Positions 25,793 through 33,412 are shown, counted from the first letter of the stretch. The stretch is DNA of 33,648 nt from Burkholderiales bacterium (GCA_017989135.1 JAGNQL010000013.1:1-33648), one strand, 5' to 3'. Made by a program: numbers and translations. The notes: generated by a model not told the origin, from the letters alone.

Positions 25793-26506
25793 ATGCAGAA
25801 CTTTGTTGAACTCTGGGTTTATCTCTCCGCGACACCGCTTTTTGGACTGACCGCGACGATCGTGACCTACGTGCTTGCACAGACCGTCTACCTGCGGCTC
25901 AATCAAGCGCCGTGGGCGAATCCGGTGTTGTGGACGGTGCTGGTGTTGGCAGCGCTCCTAACCGTGAGTGGCACGCCATACCCGACGTACTTTGCGGGTG
26001 CGCAGTTCATCCACTTCTTGCTTGGTCCGGCGGTAGTCGCGTTGGCGTGGCCGCTGTGGCAGCGACGATTTGAGGTTCGTCGACGCGCAGTAGCGATCCT
26101 GCTCGCCGCCCTGCTCGGCGGAACGGTCGCAGCGTTGAGCGCCGTGGGCATCGGCTACGCGCTTGGGCTGCCGACGGAAGTGATCATGTCGCTCGCGCCG
26201 AAATCCGTGACGGCACCTGTTGCGATGGGTGTCGCCGAAAAGATCGGCGGAATTCCGGCGTTGGCTGCGGTGTTTGCTGTGCTAACCGGACTCGTTGGCG
26301 CGGTGAGTGGCAAGTATCTGTTTGACGCGCTCGGCATCCATTCCCTCGCAACACGCGGCTTCGCACTCGGCACGGCGGCGCATGGAATCGGTGCCGCTCG
26401 TGCACTTCAAGTCAATGCAGACGCGGGCGCGTACGCCGGATTAGCGCTGGGCTTACAAGTGCTTTTGGCTTCGTTTCTCATGCCATTGGCGTATCGATTG
26501 TTTTAG
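25793..26506 (+). CDS. lrgB: LrgB family membrane protein
   Basis: A 237-residue inner-membrane protein with six or seven hydrophobic segments. Typical LrgB/CidB segments are FAGAQFIHFLLGPAVVALAWPLW, SLAPKSVTAPVAMGVAEKIGG and ATRGFALGTAAHGIGAARA. It is the partner of the preceding LrgA. Length is normal for the family. Confidence 0.95.
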   Translation: MQNFVELWVYLSATPLFGLTATIVTYVLAQTVYLRLNQAPWANPVLWTVLVLAALLTVSGTPYPTYFAGAQFIHFLLGPAVVALAWPLWQRRFEVRRRAVAILLAALLGGTVAALSAVGIGYALGLPTEVIMSLAPKSVTAPVAMGVAEKIGGIPALAAVFAVLTGLVGAVSGKYLFDALGIHSLATRGFALGTAAHGIGAARALQVNADAGAYAGLALGLQVLLASFLMPLAYRLF

Positions 26507-26554
26507 CGGCGGCGCGGCGGGGGTTTTGCCCGTAATTACAGACGAATCTTAGGA

Positions 26555-26650
26555 ATATTCACGAGGGGTTACAGCAACAATATGCTTTTGCCTTCCGCTG
26601 TAAGTAAGCCCGACGAAACCGGGCTCGTAGCGACGAATCCCCGTGAATAT
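26555..26650 (+). promoter_or_regulatory. Leader inverted repeat covering the diguanylate cyclase start
   Basis: ATATTCACG (26555-26563) pairs exactly with CGTGAATAT (26642-26650), and after one bulged A a GGG at 26565-26567 pairs with CCC at 26639-26641, giving 12 pairs. Inside the loop, AGCCCG (26607-26612) and CGGGCT (26620-26625) form a second hairpin. The right arm contains the GTG at 26643 and overlaps the ATG at 26649, so a folded transcript would hide the translation start. It does not match the c-di-GMP-I or -II riboswitch consensus that I know. Confidence 0.45.
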
Positions 26651-27752
26651 GAATCGTCCGCTCTCCCCCTCCCTCCTACCCGGCTCGCAGCTCCGACGCG
26701 CCAGCGACAGGCCGTCGGCGAGACACTGGCGCGTGGACGTGTTTCGTTTGCTGGTGCCCATCGGCATCATCGCCTGCGTCGACGACGCCATCATGGCACC
26801 GACCAGCGGCATGCGTATCGCGCCGCTCGTGTCAGCAGCATTTTTGCTTGTGCTTTGGGTTGCTTCCTTACTGCCGGGCGTGTCGGCGAATCGACGAATG
26901 GCGCGCTTCGGTGACACCATGGTCTTGTGCGCCTTACTGGCTGCGGTTGCGGTGTACGCGTGGATGCTCGTGGTCGAACGAGACACCGCGGCATTGAAAG
27001 GCATGCAGCGCATGGCGCTATGGACGCCGTTGCTTGCGCTCTATTCGAGCTTGATGCTTGGCCGCCGACCGCGGCTCGGCATTCTCGCCGTCGTCGGTTT
27101 GATCGCGTTGATATTGGCGTTTCACGCCTACGCCATGCAATCGTTTGGTCTACCCATACTGCCCGATACGGTCATCAATTTCGTGGCGATGACCATCACC
27201 ACGGCCGGCACGGCAATGATCTTCGAACGCTACCGCAGAGGCGTGTCGGACACGTTCGCGCGGCTGCAAGTGGCGGAAGCGCAATCGATGACCGACGCGC
27301 TCACCGCGTTGCCGAACCGCCGGAAGTTTCGGCTCGACAGCGCGAGTCGAGTCATCGGTTCACGCCCACATTGTTTGATCGTGCTCGACCTTGATGAATT
27401 CAAGCGCGTCAACGACTCGCTCGGACATCAGGCGGGCGACCATATTCTGAAAGCATTCGGTGACGCCGTCGCCGATCAGCTGCCGGACGCGGCGACGCTG
27501 TACCGCTGGGGCGGCGAAGAATTTGCGATTCTGGCCTTCATGCAGCGCACCGACGCGAAGGTCCTCGCCGAGTCGTTGCGCCGACATATCGAAAAGATGG
27601 TGCTGCCGCTGGATGTGCACATCACCGCGAGCTTCGGCGTAACCGAAATCCTGCCAGAGGAATCGGTGGACGCGGCATTTCAACGTGCTGACGCGGCGCT
27701 CTACGAAGCCAAGCACGCGGGCCGCAATCGTTCGGTGTTTCGCGCGCCGTAG
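26649..27752 (+). CDS. Membrane-bound diguanylate cyclase (GGDEF)
   Basis: A 367-residue enzyme that makes c-di-GMP from two GTP. The N-terminal part (about 30-195) has six hydrophobic segments and a short periplasmic loop, an MASE-like sensor region. The GGDEF domain starts at MTDALTALPNRRKF and contains DLDEFKRVNDSLGHQAGDH and the active-site GGEEF (residues 288-292), a catalytically competent variant. The inhibitory I-site position (RxxD, five residues before GGEEF) reads PDAA, so product feedback through that site is not expected. The start is ATG 26649 or the GTG two codons upstream; neither has a clear ribosome site. Confidence 0.93.
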   Translation: MNRPLSPSLLPGSQLRRASDRPSARHWRVDVFRLLVPIGIIACVDDAIMAPTSGMRIAPLVSAAFLLVLWVASLLPGVSANRRMARFGDTMVLCALLAAVAVYAWMLVVERDTAALKGMQRMALWTPLLALYSSLMLGRRPRLGILAVVGLIALILAFHAYAMQSFGLPILPDTVINFVAMTITTAGTAMIFERYRRGVSDTFARLQVAEAQSMTDALTALPNRRKFRLDSASRVIGSRPHCLIVLDLDEFKRVNDSLGHQAGDHILKAFGDAVADQLPDAATLYRWGGEEFAILAFMQRTDAKVLAESLRRHIEKMVLPLDVHITASFGVTEILPEESVDAAFQRADAALYEAKHAGRNRSVFRAP

Positions 27753-27765
27753 TTAAACGACGGGT

Positions 27766-27872
27766 GTTGTAGGCGACGACTTGGCGTCGCTTGGTGGCTT
27801 ACATGAGTTGTAGGCGCAGACTCGGCCGAGCTTATTCGTTGCGCTGAGCGACGCCAAGTCGTCGCCTACAAC
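27766..27872. repeat. Inverted repeat element with 26-bp perfect arms
   Basis: Left arm 27766-27791 and right arm 27847-27872 are exact reverse complements over 26 bases, separated by 55 bases. Each arm is itself a small hairpin (GCGACG/CGTCGC). The spacer holds a third related unit: GTTGTAGGCG is repeated at 27807 and followed by the palindrome CTCGGCCGAG. It sits between the diguanylate cyclase and nitroreductase genes and may serve as a terminator or as a small mobile repeat. Confidence 0.8.
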
Positions 27873-27970
27873 CGGAACATCGTGCCGTTTCTGATTGCAA
27901 AACTAATGACGCCCCGCGCGAGGCATGATGGAATGCACACCACTTGTCTCATTCTTCTCAGGATTCCCGC

Positions 27971-28696
27971 GTGACCGTCAATCAAGTCAACACCGTCATT
28001 CAAGACCCCGCCAGCGTCGATGCGGCCATCGAGAGCCGCTTCTCGGCGCGCGCGTTTCTCCCAACGCCCGTACCGCGCGACACCATAGCGCACATCCTTA
28101 AGGTCGCCGCGCGCGCGCCGAGCGGAACCAATACACAGCCGTGGCGCGTGTATGTCGTGCAAGGCGCAGCACGCAATCAGATCGTCACCGAAGTCTGCGC
28201 CGCGCACGACGCAATTCGCGCGAACCCCGCGCTCGCGAGTGAGTACAGCGAAAGCTACGACTACTACCCCGAAAAATGGGTGAGCCCGTTCATTGATCGC
28301 CGCCGCGAAAACGGCTGGAGTTTGTACGGTCTGCTCGGCATTACGAAGGGCGACAAAGACGCGATGCACGCGCAGCATCAGCGCAATTTCAAATTCTTCG
28401 ACGCGCCGGTCGGCCTCTTCTTCACCATCGATCGCGTGATGGGCCGCGGCAGCCTCGTCGACTGCGGCATGCTCATCGAAAACGTCATGGTCGCCGCCCG
28501 CGCGCAAGGCCTACACACCTGCCCGCAAGCCGCGTGGAACGGCTTCTCGAAAATCATCGCCCCGATCATCGGCGCAGGCGACAACGAACTCATGGTCTGC
28601 GGAATGTCCCTAGGCTTCGCCGATACCAGCGCCGTCGTCAACACATTCCACACGCCGCGCGTGGCGGTCGAGGACTTTACGCGCTGGGTCGGGTAA
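27971..28696 (+). CDS. Nitroreductase family protein (FMN-dependent)
   Basis: A 241-residue flavin enzyme that reduces nitroaromatics, quinones or similar acceptors with NAD(P)H. The N-terminal signature SRFSARAFLPTPVPRDTI is followed by the FMN-contact motif RAPSGTNTQPWRVYVV. The C-terminal part has AARAQGLHTCPQAAW and NELMVCGMSLGFAD, as in the family. The true substrate is unknown. The GTG at 27971 is chosen because an AGGA site stands seven bases upstream; a longer frame from a TTG at 27944 is less likely. The gene is alone on its strand and is followed by repeat copy C. Confidence 0.9.
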   Translation: MTVNQVNTVIQDPASVDAAIESRFSARAFLPTPVPRDTIAHILKVAARAPSGTNTQPWRVYVVQGAARNQIVTEVCAAHDAIRANPALASEYSESYDYYPEKWVSPFIDRRRENGWSLYGLLGITKGDKDAMHAQHQRNFKFFDAPVGLFFTIDRVMGRGSLVDCGMLIENVMVAARAQGLHTCPQAAWNGFSKIIAPIIGAGDNELMVCGMSLGFADTSAVVNTFHTPRVAVEDFTRWVG

Positions 28697-28715
28697 GCGC
28701 CTGACGTGACGGTTA

Positions 28716-28842
28716 ATGGCTTTTTAGCGCTAACGACCGGTGGGTGGCGCTTTTAGCGATTTTTACCGCTTAGTCAATAAACTACAAAATCGCGCTGCAA
28801 CGACCGCCCGCTGGTCGTTTAGACTAAAAAGGTGCAAAGCCA
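28716..28842. repeat. Intergenic repeat family, copy C
   Basis: It starts ATGGCTTTTTAGCGC and ends TGCAAAGCCA. The left motif TAACGACC is followed by a degenerate right half; the core TTAGTCAATAAAC is A+T-rich; the right hairpin AACGACC/GGTCGTT has a perfect 7-bp stem. It closely resembles copy E (shared ATGGCTTTT, GCTTAGTCAATAAAC and CAACGACCGCCCGCTGGTCG blocks). It lies about 80 bases upstream of the first delta-60 gene. Confidence 0.75.
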
Positions 28843-28921
28843 CATGCGCTTCGTTTAGGCACATCGCGCGACCGCGCTCAGTTCGCGGCACAATGCCTCA
28901 TTCGCTCGCTGAACACGAACT

Positions 28922-30586
28922 ATGTCAAAGCCCGCTCTCGCCAAGTTACGTGCGCCATGCTCCGGCAGCTACGCTATTGCCCTACTGAGACGCTGCGCCG
29001 CCCTCGCGGTTTGCCGCTTTCGACAAGCCGCCTCCGCCCTGACATGTGTCGTCGCGGTCTCAGCCGCGCAAGCGCAAGACCCGATTCCAGGTAGTTTGGA
29101 TCTCAGTTTTGGGGGTGGCACGGGCAGGATCGCCAATCTTGCCATCGGTACGGGAAATGACGCCGTCCGCGCACTCGGGCTTCAACCCGACGGCAAAATC
29201 GTGCTCGCGGGTGAGTGTCTCGATGGGAACTACCACATCTGCGTTGCCCGCCTCAACGACGATGGCACTCTCGACACGAGCTTTGATGGACCGGACGGCA
29301 ACGGCAACGGCAAGTTCATTTTGCGCATCAGCGCAAACGGTGGCGGTGCACGCACGGTGGTTCTGCAACCCGACGGCAAGATCGTGCTTGCCGGGTATTG
29401 CATCGAGGAGAACTATCACTTCTGCATAGCCCGCCTCAACGTCGATGGCACATTCGACCTCAGCTTCAATGGACCGGCTGGCAACGGCGGTGGCAGGTTC
29501 GTCTTGCCGATGACTGTTTACGGTGACGTCGCCGCCGCCGTCGCGCTGCAGCCCGATGGCAAAATTCTGTTGACCGGTCAGTGCACTGGAAGCACGAATC
29601 AAGACTTCTGCGCCGCCCGACTCAGACCTGACGGCACGCTCGACAAGAGCTTCGCTGGTCCAAGTGGCGATGGCGGTGGCAAATTTCTGTGGTCCGTCGG
29701 CACAGGTTATGACTACGCTACCGCGCTAGCGCTGCAACCGGATGGCAAGATCGTGCTAGCGGGTTATTGTGGCGCAAGCACCAATGCAGACTTCTGCTTG
29801 ACCCGCCTCAGTACTGACGGGACACTAGACACAAGCTTTCAAGGCCCGGGCGGCACAGGCGACGGCAAGTTTCTACTTCCCATCGGTACGGGCAACGGGT
29901 ACGCCACAGCCATCGCGATGCAACCCGATGGAAAGATCATGCTTGCGGGATATTGCGGCGACGGAATCGTTCACTTCTGTGTTGCCCGTCTCAGGTCGGA
30001 CGGCTCGCTCGACACAAGCTTCGGTGGTCCAAGTGGCAATGGCGACGGCAGGTTTCTGCTCCCCATCGGTACGGGCAACGGGTACGCCACAGCCATCTCA
30101 CTGCAATCCGATGGAAAGATCGTGTCGGCGGGGGAGTGTCTCTCGAACGGCAAAAGCTACTTTTGCACAGCTCGCCTCAACACTGACGGGTCGCTCGACA
30201 CAAGCTTTGATGGCTCGAGCGGCTCCGCTAACGGCGGCTTCCTCTTGCCCATTGGCCCTTACATGGACCGTGGCACCACCATAGCAGTCCAGCCCGACGG
30301 TAAGATCGTGGTGGCGGGTGAATGCGGGAACGGCACCAACAACGATTTCTGCGTCGCCCGCCTCCACGGCGGACCGTTTGGCGCGAAGCAATGTTCGCTT
30401 GACATTGACGGCGACGGCAAGGTGTCGGCGGGCACGGACATGTTGATCGGCACCCGCGTGGCGCTTGGTATGACGGGCAGCGCTGTACTCAGCGGGATCG
30501 TGTTCGCGCCGCACGCGACGCGCACGACGTGGCCTGACATTCGCACGTACCTCGTGAGTCAGTGCGGAATGGTAATCAGACCTTGA
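28922..30586 (+). CDS. Secreted delta-60 repeat beta-propeller protein with C-terminal dockerin-like module (paralog 1)
   Basis: A 554-residue exported protein. An unusually long signal region (about 50 residues) ends VVAVSAAQA before the mature start QDPIPGSLDLSFGGG. Seven delta-60 type repeats follow, each of 55-62 residues: a core LQPDGKIVLAG, a cysteine right after the AG (such as AGEC or AGYC), a second cysteine in the next strand (FCVARL), then DGTLDTSF and a Gly/Asn-rich turn. Seven repeats and split terminal strands fit a seven-bladed propeller. The C-terminal 65 residues (490-554) begin CSLDIDGDGKVSAGTDML, one dockerin-like Ca loop, and end SQCGMVIRP. The ligand is unknown; delta-60 proteins are often surface or extracellular. 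It is the first of three paralogs in a row. Confidence 0.9.
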   Translation: MSKPALAKLRAPCSGSYAIALLRRCAALAVCRFRQAASALTCVVAVSAAQAQDPIPGSLDLSFGGGTGRIANLAIGTGNDAVRALGLQPDGKIVLAGECLDGNYHICVARLNDDGTLDTSFDGPDGNGNGKFILRISANGGGARTVVLQPDGKIVLAGYCIEENYHFCIARLNVDGTFDLSFNGPAGNGGGRFVLPMTVYGDVAAAVALQPDGKILLTGQCTGSTNQDFCAARLRPDGTLDKSFAGPSGDGGGKFLWSVGTGYDYATALALQPDGKIVLAGYCGASTNADFCLTRLSTDGTLDTSFQGPGGTGDGKFLLPIGTGNGYATAIAMQPDGKIMLAGYCGDGIVHFCVARLRSDGSLDTSFGGPSGNGDGRFLLPIGTGNGYATAISLQSDGKIVSAGECLSNGKSYFCTARLNTDGSLDTSFDGSSGSANGGFLLPIGPYMDRGTTIAVQPDGKIVVAGECGNGTNNDFCVARLHGGPFGAKQCSLDIDGDGKVSAGTDMLIGTRVALGMTGSAVLSGIVFAPHATRTTWPDIRTYLVSQCGMVIRP

Positions 30587-30612
30587 TGCGCTCGGTGTTA
30601 GCCGTGAACACA

Positions 30613-30732
30613 CAGCAACTTTTCGTCGCGAACGACCGTCGGACGGTCGGCATCGCGCATTCTTCTCAGAGTCAACGTATGAATTTCTTGCGCTGTAATG
30701 ACCGCTTGGCGGTCGCTGGCATGCAAAAGCCA
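30613..30732. repeat. Intergenic repeat family, copy D
   Basis: The ends are CAGCAACTTTTCG and GCAAAAGCCA. Two clean hairpins are present: CGACCGT/ACGGTCG with a 3-base loop and GACCGC/GCGGTC with a 3-base loop. The core is AGAGTCAACG. Stem bases differ from other copies but pair, which supports selection for, or descent from, a folded form. It ends about 90 bases upstream of the second delta-60 gene. Confidence 0.72.
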
Positions 30733-30824
30733 ATCCAGTCCGTGCGCGATACTGTCAACACAACGGCAGCTCGCGCCACAATGCACACAATTTCTCTAAG
30801 ACGTAGAACAAGCGTTAGTCCCTC

Positions 30825-32471
30825 ATGAAAAAGCACACACACCAATCCGACGCAAATGCTCATAGCGTCGCATCAGGCCACGCCACGACGCGCAGGCTGC
30901 GCCAGATTCGACGAGGTCTTGGTGCGCTGTTTCTCGCCGCCGTTGCTGCCACGCTCACCCACGCGCAAGACCCAATTCCGGGGAGTTTCGATCTCAGTTT
31001 TGGTGGCGGCACCGGCAAGATCGGCAACCTTGCGGTCGGGACCAGTCATGACAGTGGCCGCGCAGTCGCGTTGCAGCCGGATGGCAAGATCGTATTAACA
31101 GGCGATTGCCGCGACGGAACGCGCGTTGACTTCTGCGTCGCCCGCCTCAATGCTGACGGCACACTCGACGCTACGTTCAATGGACCGAGTGGCACTAACG
31201 GCAATGGCAAATTTCTCTTGCCTATCGGCGTGCAGAATGACTACGCCTACACACTCGCTCTACAGCCCGACGGCAAAATCGTGCTGGGGGGCGGTTGCTC
31301 CAACATCTTAGACTTCGATTTCTGCATCACGCGGCTTAACACCGACGGGTCGTTTGATGCGAGCTTTGTCGGACCGAATGGCAACGGCAAATTCCTGTTA
31401 CCGATTGGCACGAACGATGATGTTGTGGGTGCCATCGCTCTGCAACCCGACGGCAAGATCGTGTTGGCGGGGACTTGTTCGACCAGCAGCGTTAGCAATT
31501 TCTGCGTCGCCCGCTTGAACGCCGATGGCACACCTGACACTAGCTTTAGCGGTCCTGACGGCAATGGCAGCGGTCGATTTCTCTTACCGAGCAGCAACAT
31601 TTCCGAATCCGCTCGCGCGCTCGCGCTGCAAGCTGACGGCAAGATCGTAATCGCCGGAGATTGCGGCGATGGCATCAACCAAGACTTTTGCGTCGTGCGG
31701 TTGAATGCCGATGGCACTCTTGACTTGGACTTTGATGGTCCCAGCGGCATCGGTAATGGCAAGTTCTCGCTTGCAATTGGCACTGGGAGCGACTCGGTGC
31801 GAGCCGTCACACTACAACCCGACAGTAAGATCGTATTGGTGGGAGGCTGTCAAAACGCTGCGAACGGCACGAATGACTTTTGCGTGGCTCGGCTAAACCC
31901 TAACGGCGCACTCGACGCAACCTTTGGCGGAGCGAGCGCTAACGGTACGCTTCTGTTGCCAGTTAGCGCGGGCTATGACTACGCTTACGCTGTCGCGTTG
32001 CAAGCTGACGGCAAGATACTACTCGCGGGGGACTGCGAGAGCGATTTTTGCGCCGCTCGCCTTAACCCGGACGGCTCGCTTGACACGAGTTTCGATGGCC
32101 CCACTGGCATCGGCAACGGCAAGGTCGTCCTGCCGATTGGCACAGGGCTCGACCTTGGACGAAGCGTGGCGATACAGCCAAACGGCATGATTGTGTTAGC
32201 CGGCCAATGCTCCAACGGTGCCAACATCGATTTCTGCGTCGCCCGCCTCCACGGCGGCCCATTTGGCGCGAAGCAATGTTCGTTTGATCTAGACGGCGAC
32301 GGCAAGGTATTTGCCACGACCGACATGTTGATCGGAACACGGGTGGCGCTTGGGATGACGGGTAGCACTGTTTTGAACGGCATCACCTTTGCGGCGCACG
32401 CAGCACGCAAAACGTGGCCGGAGATTCGCACGTTTCTGGTGAGCCAGTGCGGGATGGCTATCGCACCGTAG
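30825..32471 (+). CDS. Secreted delta-60 repeat beta-propeller protein with C-terminal dockerin-like module (paralog 2)
   Basis: A 548-residue paralog of the previous gene. The signal region is again long with a basic start (MKKHTHQSDANAHSV, then RRLRQIRRGLGALFLAAVA) and ends THAQ before DPIPGSFDLSFGGG. Seven delta-60 repeats carry the QPDGKIVL core; variants QADGKIV, QPDSKIV and QPNGMIV occur in repeats 4-7. Every repeat has a cysteine pair, spaced by 4 to 10 residues (from GDCESDFC to GGCQNAANGTNDFC). The C-terminal 65 residues are almost the same as in paralog 1 (CSFDLDGDGKVFATTDML to SQCGMAIAP), and the FCVARLHGGPFGAKQC junction is identical, while the repeats differ more. This points to conservation or gene conversion of the end module. 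Confidence 0.9.
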   Translation: MKKHTHQSDANAHSVASGHATTRRLRQIRRGLGALFLAAVAATLTHAQDPIPGSFDLSFGGGTGKIGNLAVGTSHDSGRAVALQPDGKIVLTGDCRDGTRVDFCVARLNADGTLDATFNGPSGTNGNGKFLLPIGVQNDYAYTLALQPDGKIVLGGGCSNILDFDFCITRLNTDGSFDASFVGPNGNGKFLLPIGTNDDVVGAIALQPDGKIVLAGTCSTSSVSNFCVARLNADGTPDTSFSGPDGNGSGRFLLPSSNISESARALALQADGKIVIAGDCGDGINQDFCVVRLNADGTLDLDFDGPSGIGNGKFSLAIGTGSDSVRAVTLQPDSKIVLVGGCQNAANGTNDFCVARLNPNGALDATFGGASANGTLLLPVSAGYDYAYAVALQADGKILLAGDCESDFCAARLNPDGSLDTSFDGPTGIGNGKVVLPIGTGLDLGRSVAIQPNGMIVLAGQCSNGANIDFCVARLHGGPFGAKQCSFDLDGDGKVFATTDMLIGTRVALGMTGSTVLNGITFAAHAARKTWPEIRTFLVSQCGMAIAP

Positions 32472-32482
32472 CGGGGGATCTC

Positions 32483-32511
32483 GGGTTGCAGTGATGCTGG
32501 TTTTGCAACCC
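32483..32511 (+). terminator. Hairpin after the second delta-60 gene
   Basis: GGGTTGCA and TGCAACCC form a perfect 8-bp stem with a 13-base loop, 12 bases after the stop at 32471. No T-run follows, so it is only a possible transcript end or 3' stabilising hairpin. Confidence 0.35.
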
Positions 32512-32639
32512 AGCCTAGCTTGCTTGCCGCTCGCCTCGAACAGCTGGCAGAGTACAAGCCAGCCGCGACATTCACGCCGCGCACCCCGACCGAGCCGCTA
32601 CATTTGCGATATGCCGCATGTCGTGGCTTGGGAAGTACG

Positions 32640-33092
32640 ATGATCATCAAGAAGAATCTGGTGCAAGCCGAACGGGCCGAGCGCGAGTCCTTTGGCGTTT
32701 CGGACACCGTGCGGTTGTCGGAGGTGGGTGGGCTTTCGCAGTTTGGCGCCTACGTGCAGACGCTGCATCCCGGCGCGCGATCTTCCAACAATCACTGGCA
32801 TGAGAATGAGGACGAGTTCTTGCTCGTGCTGTCCGGTGAGGTGACCGTTACCGAGGGGGCCGATGTTCAGGTGTTGCACGCGGGTGATTCGGCCTGCTGG
32901 CCTGCGGGCGTGCCGAACGCACATCACGTGTCCAATCGGTCAAGCGAGCCGTGCTCGTACGTGATCGTCGGCACGCGCGTGAACCAAGACGTTTGCCACT
33001 ATCCGGATACCGGGCGAACGCTGCACACGGACGGCGCGGCTTGGCGTCTGCTGGAGGCCGATGGGCAACTGTTCAAGTCCGGCGTATTTTGA
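32640..33092 (+). CDS. Cupin domain protein
   Basis: A 150-residue single-cupin protein. Motif 1 reads NHWHENEDEFLLVLSGEVTV, giving the metal ligands His-x-His and Glu, and motif 2 is GDSACWPAGVPNAHHVSN, with His as the last ligand. It probably binds a divalent metal. Cupins of this small type include sugar-isomerase-like and dioxygenase-like members, and the activity cannot be read here. The ATG at 32640 is preferred, with GGGAAG upstream, over a longer frame from 32520. It interrupts the row of delta-60 paralogs on the same strand. Confidence 0.83.
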   Translation: MIIKKNLVQAERAERESFGVSDTVRLSEVGGLSQFGAYVQTLHPGARSSNNHWHENEDEFLLVLSGEVTVTEGADVQVLHAGDSACWPAGVPNAHHVSNRSSEPCSYVIVGTRVNQDVCHYPDTGRTLHTDGAAWRLLEADGQLFKSGVF

Positions 33093-33412
33093 ATTCGGCA
33101 CGACCGATGCCTAAGCATTCATTCAACCGGACGCACTGCTGCGGCGGTGCGGTTCGCCTCTCGGACACTTCCGTGTGTGCGTTAATGGCTTTTAAGCGCT
33201 AACGACAGCTGGGCGGCGGTTGCAGCCACTTTCACGGCTTAGTCAATAAACGACAAAATCTCGCTACAACGACCGCCCGCTGGTCGGTCAGGCATAAAAG
33301 TCGTATCGGGCGTCAAGACAATATTTTTACGACTTGGCGATGTTTCGCCGTACATCTCGTTTCTCAAGACACAACACACCCACTCGGTACAGCGCAACCA
33401 CCGGAGACACTC
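33093..33412. other. Intergenic region holding repeat copy E
   Basis: A 320-base non-coding gap between the cupin gene and the third delta-60 gene. Repeat copy E occupies its centre. The last 100 bases are A+T-richer (CAATATTTTTACG) and should contain the promoter of the third delta-60 gene, but I see no convincing hexamer pair. Confidence 0.6.
33185..33303. repeat. Intergenic repeat family, copy E
   Basis: It starts ATGGCTTTTAAGCGCTAACGAC, like copy C, and ends GGCATAAAAGTCG, a weaker end. The core is GGCTTAGTCAATAAACGAC and the right hairpin is CGACC/GGTCG. It ends about 110 bases upstream of the third delta-60 gene. Confidence 0.72.

Noticed and set aside
26520-26648. c-di-GMP riboswitch upstream of the diguanylate cyclase
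   Set aside because: The inverted repeat lacks the conserved bases and the two-helix arrangement of GEMM-I or GEMM-II, so only an uncharacterised leader structure is reported.
27866-28507. A 213-residue open frame on the minus strand
   Set aside because: It overlaps the nitroreductase in antisense and also runs into the inverted repeat at 27847-27872; no domain seen.
29180-30360. Regularly spaced repeated DNA, considered as a CRISPR array or tandem satellite
   Set aside because: The period of about 165-185 bases is one delta-60 coding repeat, the units are degenerate at third positions, and the frame is preserved. It is a protein repeat, not a CRISPR array.
30825-30965. Twin-arginine signal in the second delta-60 protein (RRLRQIRRG)
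   Set aside because: The residues after the arginine pair do not follow the SRRxFLK pattern, and the paralogs lack it. A Sec signal with a long basic start fits all three better.
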